Positions 1 to 8,638 are shown, counted from the first letter of the stretch. The stretch is 64,000 nucleotides of DNA from Microbacterium paludicola (GCF_015235415.1 NZ_JADGLL010000001.1:1-64000), one strand, 5' to 3'. Translations and numbers: made by a program. The notes: generated from the sequence alone by a model not told the origin.

Positions 1-133
1 ACCAGACAGGTCGTCGTGTTCGACGGAAGGTCCACGACTAAGGGTCGCGGACCATGACGAACCCCGTTTCACCGCGTAATCACGCGGCAGGATCAGTCAT
101 CCATCCACTCGTTTTGGCCTATAACCCGCGCCG

Positions 134-169
134 GCGGGTGAGCGGCGGCACCCGCCGCCGCTCACCCGC
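134..169 (-). terminator. terminator-like hairpin after the acyl-CoA ligase gene
   Basis: Bases 134-149 pair perfectly with 154-169, a 16-bp GC-rich stem around the loop ACCC. The hairpin begins at the base after the ligase stop codon. No T-run follows on the minus strand, which is common for terminators of high-GC actinobacteria. Confidence 0.7.
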
Positions 170-1870
170 TCACTTGCCGGTGATGCGCTGACGCACCTCG
201 CGACGCAGGACCTTGCCGATCAGCGACCGCGGAAGGTCGTCCATGACGACGATCCGGCGCGGCACCTTGTAGTCGGCGAGGTGAGCGCGGCAGAAGTCGC
301 GCAGCCCGTCGAGGTCGACCTCGGCCCCCTCCCGCAGCACCACGGCGGCCGCCACCGCCTCGCCGCCCTCGCCACGCGGCACGGCGACGACGGCGGCCGC
401 GCTGACGTCCGGGTGCGACTCGAGCGTCTGCTCGACCTCGGTGGGAGAGACGTTGAAGCCGCCCGTGATGATCAGCTCCTTGAGCCTGTCGACGATCGTG
501 ACGAAGCCGTCCGGCGACACGGTCGCGATGTCTCCCGTCCGCAGCCATCCGTCGGCGAGCAGCACCTCCTGCGTCTCCTCGGGGCGCTGCCAGTAGCCGC
601 CGAAGACCTGCGGACCCCGCACAAGCAGTTCGCCGGGCTCGCCCGCGGGGAGATCCCTGGCGGAGTCCTCCGGGTCGACGATCCGGATGCCCGTGCTCGG
701 GAACGGCACGCCCACCGTCCCGGGGCGGCGGGTCGGGCCCATCGGATTGCCGAGGGCGACGGGCGAGGTCTCGGTCATCCCGTAGCCCTCGACGAGCAGA
801 CCGCCCGACGCATCCTCCCAGCGTTTCACGGTGGACACCGGCAGGCTCATGGCGCCCGAGATCGCGAAGCGCACGCTCGACAGGTCGAGCCGCCCCTGCG
901 TCGCTGCGCGCGAGAGCTGGTCGTAGATCGGCGGCACGGCCGGGAGGAACGTCGGCGGGCTCTTGCGCGCGGCATCCGCGACGAGCCCGACGTCGAACGC
1001 CGGGAACAGCACGAGCTTCGCGCCGATGCTCATGGCGAACGTGAGGCAGAGCGTCATGCCGTACGCGTGGAACAGAGGCAGGACGGCGTAGAACGTCTCG
1101 GCGCCCTTCCGCAGGCCCGGCACCCAGGCCTCGCCCTGCATCGCGTTGGCGCGGAGGTTGCGATGGGTGAGCATCGCCCCCTTCGGCGTGCCGGTCGTGC
1201 CGCTCGTGTACTGCAGCAGCGCGACGTCATCGAGCCCCGGCCCCGGAACGGAGCGGCGAAGGCGGCGGCCGCCGGTGAGGGTCTTCCAGGTCAGGACGCG
1301 TCGCGCCGACGGGCGCGCCGTCAGCTTGGCGCGCGCCTCGCGCGCCTTCGGCACGGGAAGCCGCAGGGCGAGTCGCTTCGCCAGCGGCATCCCCGCCGTG
1401 ATGTCGACGCTGACGATCACCCGGGGGCGGACGTCCGCCGGGAAGTCGGACACGGTGTCGTGCACCTTGTCCCACACGATCGCGTGCTGTGCGCCGTGAT
1501 CCTCGAACTGGTGGCGCAGCTCGCGCGCGGTGTAGATCGGGTTGTGCTCGACGACGATCGCCCCGAGACGCAGCACGGCGTAGTAGGCGACGACGTGCTG
1601 CGGGCAGTTCGGCAGCACGATCGCCACCCGGTCGCCCTTGCCGACGCCGCGGCGGCGCAGTCCCTCGGCCGCGAGCTCGATCTCGTGCCAGAGGTCGCGG
1701 TAGGTCACCGACGCCCCGAAGAACTCGAGCGCCGTCTTGCGCCTGTGGGTCTTCACGCTCTGCATGAGCATGCCGGGCAGGGTCTGCGTGACCTCGCCGA
1801 TCTCGGCGGGCACATCCGGCGGATACGCGGCAAGCCACGGCTTCGATGCGTACGGGTGGGAAGAAGTCAC
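170..1870 (-). CDS. long-chain fatty-acid--CoA ligase (AMP-forming)
   Basis: Member of the acyl-adenylate-forming (ANL) superfamily. It activates a carboxylic acid, probably a fatty acid, with ATP and CoA to acyl-CoA in the cytoplasm. The 566-residue product has the AMP-binding loop YTSGTTGTPKG at about 221-231, the A5 motif GYGMTETSP at about 362-370, a WLRTGD motif, and the C-terminal catalytic lysine in PRSLIGKVLRRE near 554. Length is normal for FadD-like ligases. The GTG start is supported by AGGAGG a few bases upstream. It appears monocistronic and ends at a strong hairpin. Family is clear; the exact substrate cannot be read from sequence, and medium-chain or aryl acids remain possible. 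Confidence 0.88.
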   Translation of the reverse strand: MTSSHPYASKPWLAAYPPDVPAEIGEVTQTLPGMLMQSVKTHRRKTALEFFGASVTYRDLWHEIELAAEGLRRRGVGKGDRVAIVLPNCPQHVVAYYAVLRLGAIVVEHNPIYTARELRHQFEDHGAQHAIVWDKVHDTVSDFPADVRPRVIVSVDITAGMPLAKRLALRLPVPKAREARAKLTARPSARRVLTWKTLTGGRRLRRSVPGPGLDDVALLQYTSGTTGTPKGAMLTHRNLRANAMQGEAWVPGLRKGAETFYAVLPLFHAYGMTLCLTFAMSIGAKLVLFPAFDVGLVADAARKSPPTFLPAVPPIYDQLSRAATQGRLDLSSVRFAISGAMSLPVSTVKRWEDASGGLLVEGYGMTETSPVALGNPMGPTRRPGTVGVPFPSTGIRIVDPEDSARDLPAGEPGELLVRGPQVFGGYWQRPEETQEVLLADGWLRTGDIATVSPDGFVTIVDRLKELIITGGFNVSPTEVEQTLESHPDVSAAAVVAVPRGEGGEAVAAAVVLREGAEVDLDGLRDFCRAHLADYKVPRRIVVMDDLPRSLIGKVLRREVRQRITGK

Positions 1871-1946
1871 CGGTCCTCCTCAGGGGCGCGCAGGGTCCGA
1901 CAATGCTACGTGGGCCGGATGCGGTGCTCCCTGGGCCTTGCGCTCG

Positions 1947-3023
1947 TCAGCCGGTGGTGTGAGACTCCCGGCGCCGGCGGATGAGACGGAGCACGAGCCA
2001 GACGACAAGCCAGGCGACGGCGATCACGCCGAGCCAGGGGAGCGCGAAGCCGAGGGCGACGACGAGGCCGTTGATCACGGCGAGCAGGCCGTTCCAGCCG
2101 GTCTCCAGCCCATCGCCGAATCCCGCGGGATCCGGTTCGACCGGGGGCGCCTCCGCGAGCAGCGAGACCGACAGCGTCGACATCGCCACCTGGCCCTCGA
2201 GCGACTCGAGCTGCGACTCGAGCGACTCGAGCTCGGCCTGTCGCTCCGACAGCGTCGTCTCGACCTCGACGAGGTCGCCGACGCTGCCCGACTGCGCGAG
2301 CAGCTCGGTGAGCCGGTCGACCGAGGCCCGCGCGGCGTCGATCCTCGCCCGCAGGTCGACCGCCTGCGAGGTGACATCCTGCGTCTGCACGCGGGAGCTC
2401 GCCACCTCGCCGATCTCGTCGAGGGAGTCCATGAGCGGATCGAGCTCGTCGGCGGGCACGCGGACGGAGATGTAGCCGCCGTCGTCGGGCACCCAGACGG
2501 TGGAGTCACCCGTCTCGCCGGTGTAGGAGCGGTCGGCGCCGATCGACAGCTGCTCGACCCACCCGTCGTGCTCCGAGGTCAGCTGCGTGATCGCCTCGGC
2601 CGCAGCCGCGGCGTCGTCGACGACGATGCTCGCCGATCCGGTGCGGATGATCTCGCGGTCGGCTGCCTGCGCCACGGTGTCGCGCGTCGATGCCGAGAGC
2701 GGCCCCACCGCTTCCGCGCCGCCGCCGTCTGCCGCGCTCTGCTCCTCGGGAGCGGCGGGAGCCACCTCCGCGGAGTCCGCGGAGGTGGCTCCGCTTCCGC
2801 CCTGGCCGAGCTGCAGCACGACGGGCGTCGCGACGGCGCCCACGACGACGAACGTCGCCGCGATCCCGACGGCCTGCCACACGCGCCGGCGCCGTCGAGA
2901 GCGGGAGGTGTGCGTGACCCGCTCCTCGTCGATGGCCTCGAACACCCGCGCCTCCATCCGCGCGAGCGTCTCGTCGGACACCTCGGGAAGACCGGCGTGG
3001 TCCGTCGTCCTCTGCGTGTTCAT
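1947..3023 (-). CDS. DUF4349 membrane protein, possible anti-sigma partner
   Basis: The 358-residue product has a short charged cytoplasmic N-terminus, a transmembrane helix at about 50-71, an acidic Ser/Ala-rich linker, a DUF4349 extracytoplasmic domain with a central coiled coil (repeated LESLESQLESLEGQ-type heptads) and a C-terminal transmembrane helix followed by arginines. The start is the ATG that overlaps the stop of the upstream sigma factor by four bases (ATGA), so the two are translationally coupled. Coupling to an ECF sigma gene and the single-pass N-terminus suggest, by inference, that the N-terminal part senses or restrains the sigma factor. An upstream in-frame extension is only antisense-like arginine-rich sequence and was rejected. 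Confidence 0.75.
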   Translation of the reverse strand: MNTQRTTDHAGLPEVSDETLARMEARVFEAIDEERVTHTSRSRRRRRVWQAVGIAATFVVVGAVATPVVLQLGQGGSGATSADSAEVAPAAPEEQSAADGGGAEAVGPLSASTRDTVAQAADREIIRTGSASIVVDDAAAAAEAITQLTSEHDGWVEQLSIGADRSYTGETGDSTVWVPDDGGYISVRVPADELDPLMDSLDEIGEVASSRVQTQDVTSQAVDLRARIDAARASVDRLTELLAQSGSVGDLVEVETTLSERQAELESLESQLESLEGQVAMSTLSVSLLAEAPPVEPDPAGFGDGLETGWNGLLAVINGLVVALGFALPWLGVIAVAWLVVWLVLRLIRRRRESHTTG

Positions 3024-3568
3024 GACGCCTCCTCTCGCACTGCCGTCCGCAGCCGTGTGCGGATGCGGGAGAGACGATTGCGGACGACGCCGTGCGCGAC
3101 GCCGAGCTCGTCGGCGGCGGCCTGATAGGCGTATCCCTCGCCGACGCACAGCCGGAAGATGCGCTGGTCGAGCGGGCTCAGCCCCTCGACGGCCTGCAGG
3201 ATGCGCTCCGCGAGGTCGGCGTCGATCACCTGCTGCTCAACGTCTACCGTGTCGGCGGAGCGCTCGTCCAGCTGGTCGGCCTCCGCCCGGCGCAGCGCGC
3301 GCAGGCGGTTCGCCGCCTGGAACCGGCAGATGGTCGCCAGCCACGGCAGGAGCGAGTCGCCGGCGAGCTCGAAGCCCGACAGCTTCCGCCACGCCACGAC
3401 GAACGTCTCCTGCGTGACGTCCTCGGCATCCGCCGCCGAATGCACGAGGCCGTGCGCGATCCAGTACACGGGTCGCGCGTGCCGGCGGTACAGCTGCCGG
3501 AACGCGTGCTCGCTCCCGTCGGCTGCGCGCGCGACGAGTTCGGCGTCGCTCGTGCCGGGAATGTCCAT
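3020..3568 (-). CDS. ECF (sigma-70 family, group 4) RNA polymerase sigma factor
   Basis: A 182-residue alternative sigma factor. Region 2 spans about residues 20-90, including the DAEDVTQETFVVAWRKL segment that contacts core polymerase and the -10 element. Region 4 spans about 122-176 with the helix-turn-helix YQAAADELGVAHGVVRNRLSRIR. The chosen ATG has GGAGG about ten bases upstream. A longer reading frame upstream is not supported because it lacks sigma homology. It forms a two-gene operon with the downstream DUF4349 membrane protein, an arrangement typical of a sigma/anti-sigma pair. The stimulus is unknown. Confidence 0.88.
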   Translation of the reverse strand: MDIPGTSDAELVARAADGSEHAFRQLYRRHARPVYWIAHGLVHSAADAEDVTQETFVVAWRKLSGFELAGDSLLPWLATICRFQAANRLRALRRAEADQLDERSADTVDVEQQVIDADLAERILQAVEGLSPLDQRIFRLCVGEGYAYQAAADELGVAHGVVRNRLSRIRTRLRTAVREEAS

Positions 3569-3721
3569 GGCGTCCGATCCTCCAGACCCGGGTGGGCCGT
3601 CGTCTCTCACCCTGTCAGTGTCCGGCGACGCCGGATCGTCTCGGTTCGCTAACGAGTCGTTCGCCGTCTTCCGTGCTCGCGCGGGAAGGGATCGGGCCTC
3701 CCGGCCGTTATCCTGGGGGAG

Positions 3722-3817
3722 CGAGAGGGAGTATCCCGTCAGCGCGCGCTCGTCATCACGGACTTCGACGGTGGAGTCCCGGGCCGCACCGCCATCCACG
3801 CGGGGGAGAGACTCTCG
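3722..3817 (+). ncRNA. probable yybP-ykoY manganese riboswitch upstream of terC
   Basis: The closing helix CGAGAG (3722-3727) pairs perfectly with CTCTCG (3812-3817). The junction strands read GGAGTAT on the 5' side and GGGGGAGAGA on the 3' side, resembling the conserved GGGGAGUA and GAGAC elements of the family. Internal stems such as GGACT/AGTCC are visible. This aptamer class (Rfam RF00080) senses Mn2+ and commonly precedes terC/alx and mntP genes, and this copy lies 44 bases before a terC start. Assignment is by eye, without a covariance-model score. Confidence 0.62.
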
Positions 3818-3861
3818 ACAATCGTCGCGCCTCGATCGAGGCCGTACCGGAAAGGCCCTGA

Positions 3862-4860
3862 ATGGACCTCGCTCTGCCCATCTGGTTCGAGGTGGGATCG
3901 CTCGTCGTGCTGACGGCCATCCTGCTCGCGGACCTGCTGCTCATCCTGAAGCGTCCGCACATCCCCTCCACCAGGGAGTCGACCCTGTGGGTCGTCTTCT
4001 ACGTGGTGCTCGCGCTGATCTTCGCGGTGCTGATGTGGATCTTCGCCGGCGCGACGCCGGCCCAGGAGTTCCTGCTCGGCTGGATGACCGAGTACAGCCT
4101 GTCGATCGACAACCTGTTCGTCTTCGTGCTGATCATGGCCCAGTTCTCCGTGCCGCGGAAGCTGCAGCAGGAGGTGCTGATGGTCGGCATCATCATCGCG
4201 CTCGTGCTGCGCGGTGCATTCATCCTGCTGGGTGCGACGCTGATCGAGAACTTCTCGGCGATCTTCTACCTCTTCGGCGCGTTCCTCATCTACACCGCCA
4301 TCCGCCAGGCGATGCCGGAGAAGCTCGAGGACGACGAGAAGGAGGAGACCGCGATCGTGCGGTTCCTGCGTCGCTTCATCGACATCAGCGACGAGTACGA
4401 CGGCAACAAGATCCGCACGGTCGTGAACGGCAAGCGCTTCTTCACCCCGCTGCTGCTGGTGTTCGTCGCGATCGGCGTGACCGACCTGATGTTCGCGATC
4501 GACTCGATCCCGGCGATCTACGGCCTCACCCAGAGCCCGTTCATCGTGTTCACCGCGAACATCTTCGCCCTGATGGGTCTGCGCCAGCTCTACTTCCTGC
4601 TGGGCGACCTGCTCGAGCGCCTGAAGTACCTCCACTACGGCGTGGCGTTCATCCTGTTCTTCATCGGCGTGAAGCTGTTCTTCCACGCGATGCACGAGAA
4701 CGAGCTGCCGTTCATCAACGGCGGTCAGCACATCGAGTGGGCGCCCGAGATCAACAACTGGGTCTCGCTCGGCGTCATCGTCGTGTCGATGACGGTCGCC
4801 ACCATCGCGAGCCTCATCTCCTCGTCGCGCGAGAAGAAGCGCGAGACGATCGAGAGCTGA
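3862..4860 (+). CDS. TerC family integral membrane protein (Alx/TerC-like)
   Basis: A 332-residue polytopic membrane protein with about seven to nine hydrophobic segments. It carries TerC signatures: SLSIDNLFVF and FAIDSIPAIYGL, whose membrane-embedded acidic residues are thought to bind or pass metal, and a charged cytoplasmic loop around 150-170. Family members have been linked to tellurite resistance and, for those under the yybP-ykoY riboswitch, to manganese export or to metal loading of exported proteins. The ATG follows GGAAAGG. The probable Mn2+ riboswitch upstream makes a role in manganese homeostasis the best inference. Transcription ends at the hairpin at 4881-4933. Confidence 0.88.
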   Translation: MDLALPIWFEVGSLVVLTAILLADLLLILKRPHIPSTRESTLWVVFYVVLALIFAVLMWIFAGATPAQEFLLGWMTEYSLSIDNLFVFVLIMAQFSVPRKLQQEVLMVGIIIALVLRGAFILLGATLIENFSAIFYLFGAFLIYTAIRQAMPEKLEDDEKEETAIVRFLRRFIDISDEYDGNKIRTVVNGKRFFTPLLLVFVAIGVTDLMFAIDSIPAIYGLTQSPFIVFTANIFALMGLRQLYFLLGDLLERLKYLHYGVAFILFFIGVKLFFHAMHENELPFINGGQHIEWAPEINNWVSLGVIVVSMTVATIASLISSSREKKRETIES

Positions 4861-4880
4861 TCGCCCGATCTGCGCAATCT

Positions 4881-4933
4881 GACAGGCGGCGCGGAGTTCT
4901 GCTGAGAGGCAGGATCTCCGCGCCGCCTCTGTC
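4881..4933 (+). terminator. terminator hairpin after terC
   Basis: AGGCGGCGCGGAG (4884-4896) pairs perfectly with CTCCGCGCCGCCT (4916-4928), a 13-bp stem with a 19-base loop that can itself fold (CTGC/GCAG). It lies about 20 bases after the terC stop and before the leu promoter. Confidence 0.75.
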
Positions 4934-4976
4934 TGTGCACTCTGTGCGGGGAACGCCCGCTTCGCGTGCAGGATGC

Positions 4977-4982
4977 TACGCT
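4977..4982 (+). promoter_or_regulatory. -10 box of a leaderless leu leader transcript
   Basis: TACGCT is followed by six bases and then the ATG of the 17-codon leader ORF, so transcription would start at or next to the A of ATG. No clear -35 element or Shine-Dalgarno sequence is visible. Confidence 0.5.
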
Positions 4983-4988
4983 TGCCCC

Positions 4989-5042
4989 ATGCGGTTCGCC
5001 GGAGTCCTTCTCCTTCTGCGCCGCGACGGGATCCCGCTCTAG
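4989..5042 (+). CDS. leucine-rich leader peptide of leuCD (putative attenuator)
   Basis: A 17-codon [20 protein letters not shown], ends 61 bases before leuC. Four consecutive codons are Leu (CTT CTC CTT CTG, 5007-5018), with a fifth Leu just before the stop, and Val and Ile also present. Its second half, CCGCGACGGG (5021-5030), is perfectly complementary to CCCGTCGCGG (5050-5059); the core CCGTCGCG recurs at 5063-5070, offering alternative pairings. The leuC Shine-Dalgarno GGAGAAG (5093-5099) is complementary to CTTCTCC inside the Leu codons (5007-5013). This is the expected make-up of ribosome-mediated attenuation responding to charged leucyl-tRNA. It is probably translated leaderless. Function is inferred from design only. 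Confidence 0.65.
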   Translation: MRFAGVLLLLRRDGIPL

Positions 5043-5070
5043 GCCTCTCCCCGTCGCGGAGTCCGTCGCG
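5021..5070 (+). promoter_or_regulatory. alternative RNA hairpins of the leu leader
   Basis: The arm CCGCGACGGG at 5021-5030 can pair with 5050-5059 (10 bp, 19-base loop); its core can pair instead with the second CCGTCGCG at 5063-5070. A ribosome stalled on the Leu codons would cover the left arm and free the downstream sequences. Whether the switch acts on transcription or on access to the leuC ribosome site cannot be decided by eye; no U-run is present. Confidence 0.5.
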
Positions 5071-5103
5071 CAGGCCGACATCGCGAACCCCCGGAGAAGA
5101 ACA

Positions 5104-6570
5104 ATGAGCGACATCACGATCCCCGACCGCCCCCGCACCCTGGCCGAGAAGGTCTGGGAAGACCACCTCGTGGTCAAGGGCGAAGACGGTCAGCCCGACC
5201 TGATCTACATCGACCTGCACCTCGTGCACGAGGTCACCAGCCCGCAGGCGTTCGACGGCCTGCGCGCCGAGGGACGTCCCGTGCGCCGCCTCGACCTGAC
5301 GATCGCGACCGAGGATCACAACACCCCCACGATCGACATCGACAAGCCGATCGCCGACCTGACCAGCCGCACCCAGATCGAGGCGCTGCGCCGCAACGCC
5401 GCCGAGTTCGGCGTTCGCCTTCACTCGCTGGGCGACAAGGAGCAGGGGATCGTCCACGTCGTCGGCCCGCAGCTCGGCCTCACGATGCCGGGCATCACGG
5501 TCGTCTGCGGCGACAGCCACACCTCGACGCACGGCGCGTTCGGCGCCATGGCGTTCGGCATCGGCACGAGCGAGGTCGAGCATGTCATGGCCACGCAGAC
5601 GCTGCCGCTGAAGCCCTTCAAGACGATGGCGATCACGGTCGAGGGCCAGCTGAAGCCCGGCGTCACCGCGAAGGACATCATCCTGGCCGTCATCGCCAAG
5701 ATCGGCACCGGCGGCGGACAGGGCTACGTCCTCGAGTACCGCGGCAGCGCCATCCGGTCGCTCTCCATGGAGGGCAGGATGACGATCTGCAACATGTCGA
5801 TCGAGGCCGGCGCCCGCGCCGGCATGGTCGCGCCCGACGAGACGACGTTCGCGTACCTCGAGGGCCGCCCGCACGCGCCGAAGGGCGCGGACTGGGACGA
5901 GGCCGTCGCGTACTGGCGGACGCTTCCCACCGACGAGGGTGCGGTGTTCGACGCCGAGGTGTTCATCGACGCGAACGAGCTCGAGCCGTTCGTGACGTGG
6001 GGCACCAACCCGGGTCAGGGTGTGTCGCTGAGCGACGCGGTGCCGACCCCCGCCGAGATCACCGACCCCAACGAGCGCGCCGCGGCCGAGCGGGCGCTGG
6101 AGTACATGGATCTGACCCCCGGGACTCCGATGAAGGAGATCCCCGTCGACGCCGTGTTCATGGGGTCGTGCACGAACAGCCGCATCGAGGATCTGCGCGC
6201 GTTCGCGTCGATCATCAAGGGCCGCAAGAAGGCCGAGGGCGTGCGCGTTATGGTCGTGCCGGGATCCGCGCGCGTGCGGCTCGAGGCAGAGGCCGAGGGC
6301 ATCGACAAGATCGTGAAGGACTTCGGCGCCGAGTGGCGCTTCGCGGGGTGCTCGATGTGCCTGGGCATGAACCCCGATCAGCTCGCGCCAGGGGAGCGCT
6401 GCGCGTCCACCAGCAACCGCAACTTCGAGGGCCGTCAGGGCAAGGGCGGTCGCACCCACCTGGTGTCGCCGCTCGTCGCGGCGGCGACGGCCATCCGTGG
6501 CACGCTCGCGAGCCCCGCGGATCTGGATGCGGCGGACGCCGCGTTCGCGACGACCGGAGCGGAGGCCTGA
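5104..6570 (+). CDS. leuC: 3-isopropylmalate dehydratase large subunit
   Basis: Catalytic large subunit of isopropylmalate isomerase, interconverting 2- and 3-isopropylmalate in leucine biosynthesis. The 488-residue aconitase-fold protein has the three [4Fe-4S] cysteines in GSCTNSR (Cys356) and CSMCLG (Cys416, Cys419), and substrate-site motifs such as [12 protein letters not shown]. Length matches bacterial LeuC. The ATG follows GGAGAAG; upstream in-frame codons belong to the leader region. leuD starts two bases after its stop, so the subunits are made from one transcript. The leucine-rich leader ORF upstream suggests leucine-responsive attenuation. Confidence 0.96.
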   Translation: MSDITIPDRPRTLAEKVWEDHLVVKGEDGQPDLIYIDLHLVHEVTSPQAFDGLRAEGRPVRRLDLTIATEDHNTPTIDIDKPIADLTSRTQIEALRRNAAEFGVRLHSLGDKEQGIVHVVGPQLGLTMPGITVVCGDSHTSTHGAFGAMAFGIGTSEVEHVMATQTLPLKPFKTMAITVEGQLKPGVTAKDIILAVIAKIGTGGGQGYVLEYRGSAIRSLSMEGRMTICNMSIEAGARAGMVAPDETTFAYLEGRPHAPKGADWDEAVAYWRTLPTDEGAVFDAEVFIDANELEPFVTWGTNPGQGVSLSDAVPTPAEITDPNERAAAERALEYMDLTPGTPMKEIPVDAVFMGSCTNSRIEDLRAFASIIKGRKKAEGVRVMVVPGSARVRLEAEAEGIDKIVKDFGAEWRFAGCSMCLGMNPDQLAPGERCASTSNRNFEGRQGKGGRTHLVSPLVAAATAIRGTLASPADLDAADAAFATTGAEA

Positions 6571-6571
6571 C

Positions 6572-7168
6572 ATGGAGAAGTTCACGACGCACACCGGTGT
6601 GGCAGCGCCCCTCAAGCGCTCCAACGTCGACACCGACCAGATCATCCCCGCCGTCTTCCTGAAGCGCGTCACCAAGACCGGCTTCGAGGACGCGCTGTTC
6701 CACGGCTGGCGCCAGGACCCCGACTTCGTGCTGAACCAGGAGCCGTTCCGCGGCGCCTCCGTCCTCGTGGCGGGGCCCGACTTCGGCACCGGATCGAGCA
6801 GGGAGCACGCCGTGTGGGCGCTGCGCGACTACGGCTTCAAGGTGGTGCTGAGCCCCCGCTTCGCGGACATCTTCCGCGGCAACTCGGGCAAGCAGGGCCT
6901 CGTCACCGGCGTGATCTCGGAGGACGACGTCGAGCGCTTCTGGGCCGCGATCGACGCGCAGCCCGGCGTGGAGATGACGGTCGATCTGATCGCTCGAACA
7001 GCCACTCTTGGCGACTTCACGGCCGCGTTCGACATCGACGATTACACTAGGTGGCGGCTCCTCGAAGGGCTCGATGACATCGGGCTCACGCTGCGCAACG
7101 AAGACAAGATCGCGCAGTTCGAGGCCCGCCGCGAGGCGTGGCGGCCACGGACCACCCCGGTTCCGTGA
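6572..7168 (+). CDS. leuD: 3-isopropylmalate dehydratase small subunit
   Basis: Small (swivel) subunit that completes the active site with LeuC. The 198-residue product begins [20 protein letters not shown] and contains [10 protein letters not shown] and [17 protein letters not shown], the hallmark of the aconitase swivel domain. The ATG starts two bases after the leuC stop, with GGAGG just upstream inside leuC. Length is typical (about 200). It closes the leuCD operon and is followed by a 10-bp hairpin. Confidence 0.96.
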   Translation: MEKFTTHTGVAAPLKRSNVDTDQIIPAVFLKRVTKTGFEDALFHGWRQDPDFVLNQEPFRGASVLVAGPDFGTGSSREHAVWALRDYGFKVVLSPRFADIFRGNSGKQGLVTGVISEDDVERFWAAIDAQPGVEMTVDLIARTATLGDFTAAFDIDDYTRWRLLEGLDDIGLTLRNEDKIAQFEARREAWRPRTTPVP

Positions 7169-7173
7169 GCCCT

Positions 7174-7197
7174 TCCGGGGCCTCTTGAGGCCCCGGA
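7174..7197 (+). terminator. terminator hairpin after leuCD
   Basis: TCCGGGGCCT (7174-7183) and AGGCCCCGGA (7188-7197) form a perfect 10-bp stem with the loop CTTG, six bases beyond the leuD stop. No U-tract. Confidence 0.75.
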
Positions 7198-7255
7198 CTC
7201 GCCTCACATCACCGAGCGGCCCACAGCTGCGAGATCCCTAGCGAGGCACCACCAC

Positions 7256-8623
7256 ATGACTCTGATCGGCGACGCCAAGACCCCCGGCACCCCGGCCTAC
7301 GCATCCGGTGAAGTCCTCGAGATCCGCGGCGGCCGCTCGCTGAAGGGTCAGGTCGACGTCCGCGGCGCGAAGAACCTCGCGACGAAGGCGATGGTCGCCT
7401 CCCTCCTCGGCGAGACCCCGAGCATCCTGCGCGACGTCCCGGACATCCGCGACGTCGAGGTGGTGCGCTCGCTGCTCGAGGTGCACGGTGTGCACGTGAC
7501 CGAGGGCGACGAGCCGGGTGCGCTCGTGCTCGACCCCGCCGACGCGAAGTCGGCGAACTTCGAGGAGATCGACGCCCACGCCGGCTCGTCGCGCATCCCG
7601 ATCCTGTTCTGCGGTCCGCTGCTTCACCTGCTCGGCCAGGCGTTCATCCCGGACCTCGGCGGCTGCCGCATCGGCGACCGCCCGATCGACTTCCACCTCG
7701 ATGCGCTTCGCAAGTTCGGCGCGATCGTCGACAAGCAGCCGAGCGGCATCCGGCTCTCCGCCCCCGAGGGGCTTCACGGCGCGCACATCGAGCTTCCGTA
7801 CCCGAGCGTCGGCGCGACGGAGCAGGTGCTGCTCACGGCGGTGCGGGCGAAGGGCGTCACCGAGCTGCGCAACGCGGCGATCGAGCCCGAGATCATGGAC
7901 CTCATCGGCGTGCTGCAGAAGATGGGCGCCATCATCTCGTACGAGCCGAACCGCGTGATCTTCATCGAGGGCGTGGACGAGCTGCGCGGCTACGACCACC
8001 GCTCGCTCTTCGACCGCAACGAGGCGGCCTCGTGGGCCTGCGCCGCCCTGGCCACCGACGGCGACATCTTCGTCAAGGGCGCCCGCCAGTACGAGATGCT
8101 GACGTTCCTCAACGTGTACCGCAAGGTCGGCGGCGACTTCGACATCACCGACGAGGGAATCCGCTTCCGCCGCGGCAAGGCGCCGCTGAAGGCGATCACT
8201 GTCGAGACCGACGTGCACCCCGGGTTCATGACCGACTGGCAGCAGCCGCTGATCGTCGCGCTGACCCAGGCGAACGGCCAGTCGGTCGTGCACGAGACCG
8301 TCTACGAGAACCGCCTCGGCTTCACCCGCGCGCTCGTGCAGATGGGCGCCGACATCGTCGTGCACGAGGACGGCCTCGAGGGCGAGTACCGCCGCGTTCC
8401 GCGTCGGGCCCTCGAGCAGGCCGCGGTCATCAACGGCCCCACTCCGCTGCACGGCGCCGACATCGTGGTGCCCGACCTTCGCGGTGGCTTCAGCTACGTC
8501 GTCGCGGCCCTCGCGGCCGAGGGCACGTCGCGCGTCTCCGGCGTCGGGATCATCCGCCGCGGGTACGAGAAGTTCTTCGAGAAGCTGACGGCCCTCGGGG
8601 CCGACTTCGACGTCGTCGGCTGA
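7256..8623 (+). CDS. murA: UDP-N-acetylglucosamine 1-carboxyvinyltransferase
   Basis: Catalyses the first committed step of peptidoglycan synthesis, moving enolpyruvate from PEP to UDP-GlcNAc. The 455-residue enolpyruvyl transferase starts with a short extension, then VRGAKNLATKAM carrying the conserved Lys-Asn pair. The active-site loop GGCRIGDRPIDFH contains a cysteine (Cys137) where E. coli has Cys115 and Mycobacterium has Asp; the Cys form is the fosfomycin-reactive one. Length is slightly above the usual 420-430 because of N- and C-terminal tails. It follows the leuCD terminator and leads a tight series murA-plsC-gpsA-ddl, all envelope precursors. Confidence 0.94.
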   Translation: MTLIGDAKTPGTPAYASGEVLEIRGGRSLKGQVDVRGAKNLATKAMVASLLGETPSILRDVPDIRDVEVVRSLLEVHGVHVTEGDEPGALVLDPADAKSANFEEIDAHAGSSRIPILFCGPLLHLLGQAFIPDLGGCRIGDRPIDFHLDALRKFGAIVDKQPSGIRLSAPEGLHGAHIELPYPSVGATEQVLLTAVRAKGVTELRNAAIEPEIMDLIGVLQKMGAIISYEPNRVIFIEGVDELRGYDHRSLFDRNEAASWACAALATDGDIFVKGARQYEMLTFLNVYRKVGGDFDITDEGIRFRRGKAPLKAITVETDVHPGFMTDWQQPLIVALTQANGQSVVHETVYENRLGFTRALVQMGADIVVHEDGLEGEYRRVPRRALEQAAVINGPTPLHGADIVVPDLRGGFSYVVAALAAEGTSRVSGVGIIRRGYEKFFEKLTALGADFDVVG

Positions 8624-8638
8624 GCGAAGCGAGTCGAC

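Noticed and set aside
1..57. Open frame from the left edge ending at TGA 55-57 (TRQVVVFDGRSTTKGRGP)
   Set aside because: Too short to judge; codon third positions are mixed and other frames are equally open, so no gene end is claimed.
4861..5103. T-box riboswitch before leuCD
   Set aside because: No T-box sequence (AGGGTGGNACCGCG-like) or specifier hairpin is visible; the leucine-rich ORF explains the region better.
3739..6789. Other very long minus-strand frames opposite terC/leuCD (and similarly opposite glgC-ftsY and glpD)
   Set aside because: Same cause: absence of AT-rich stop codons in antisense frames. Compositions are typical of antisense translation and no start signals fit.
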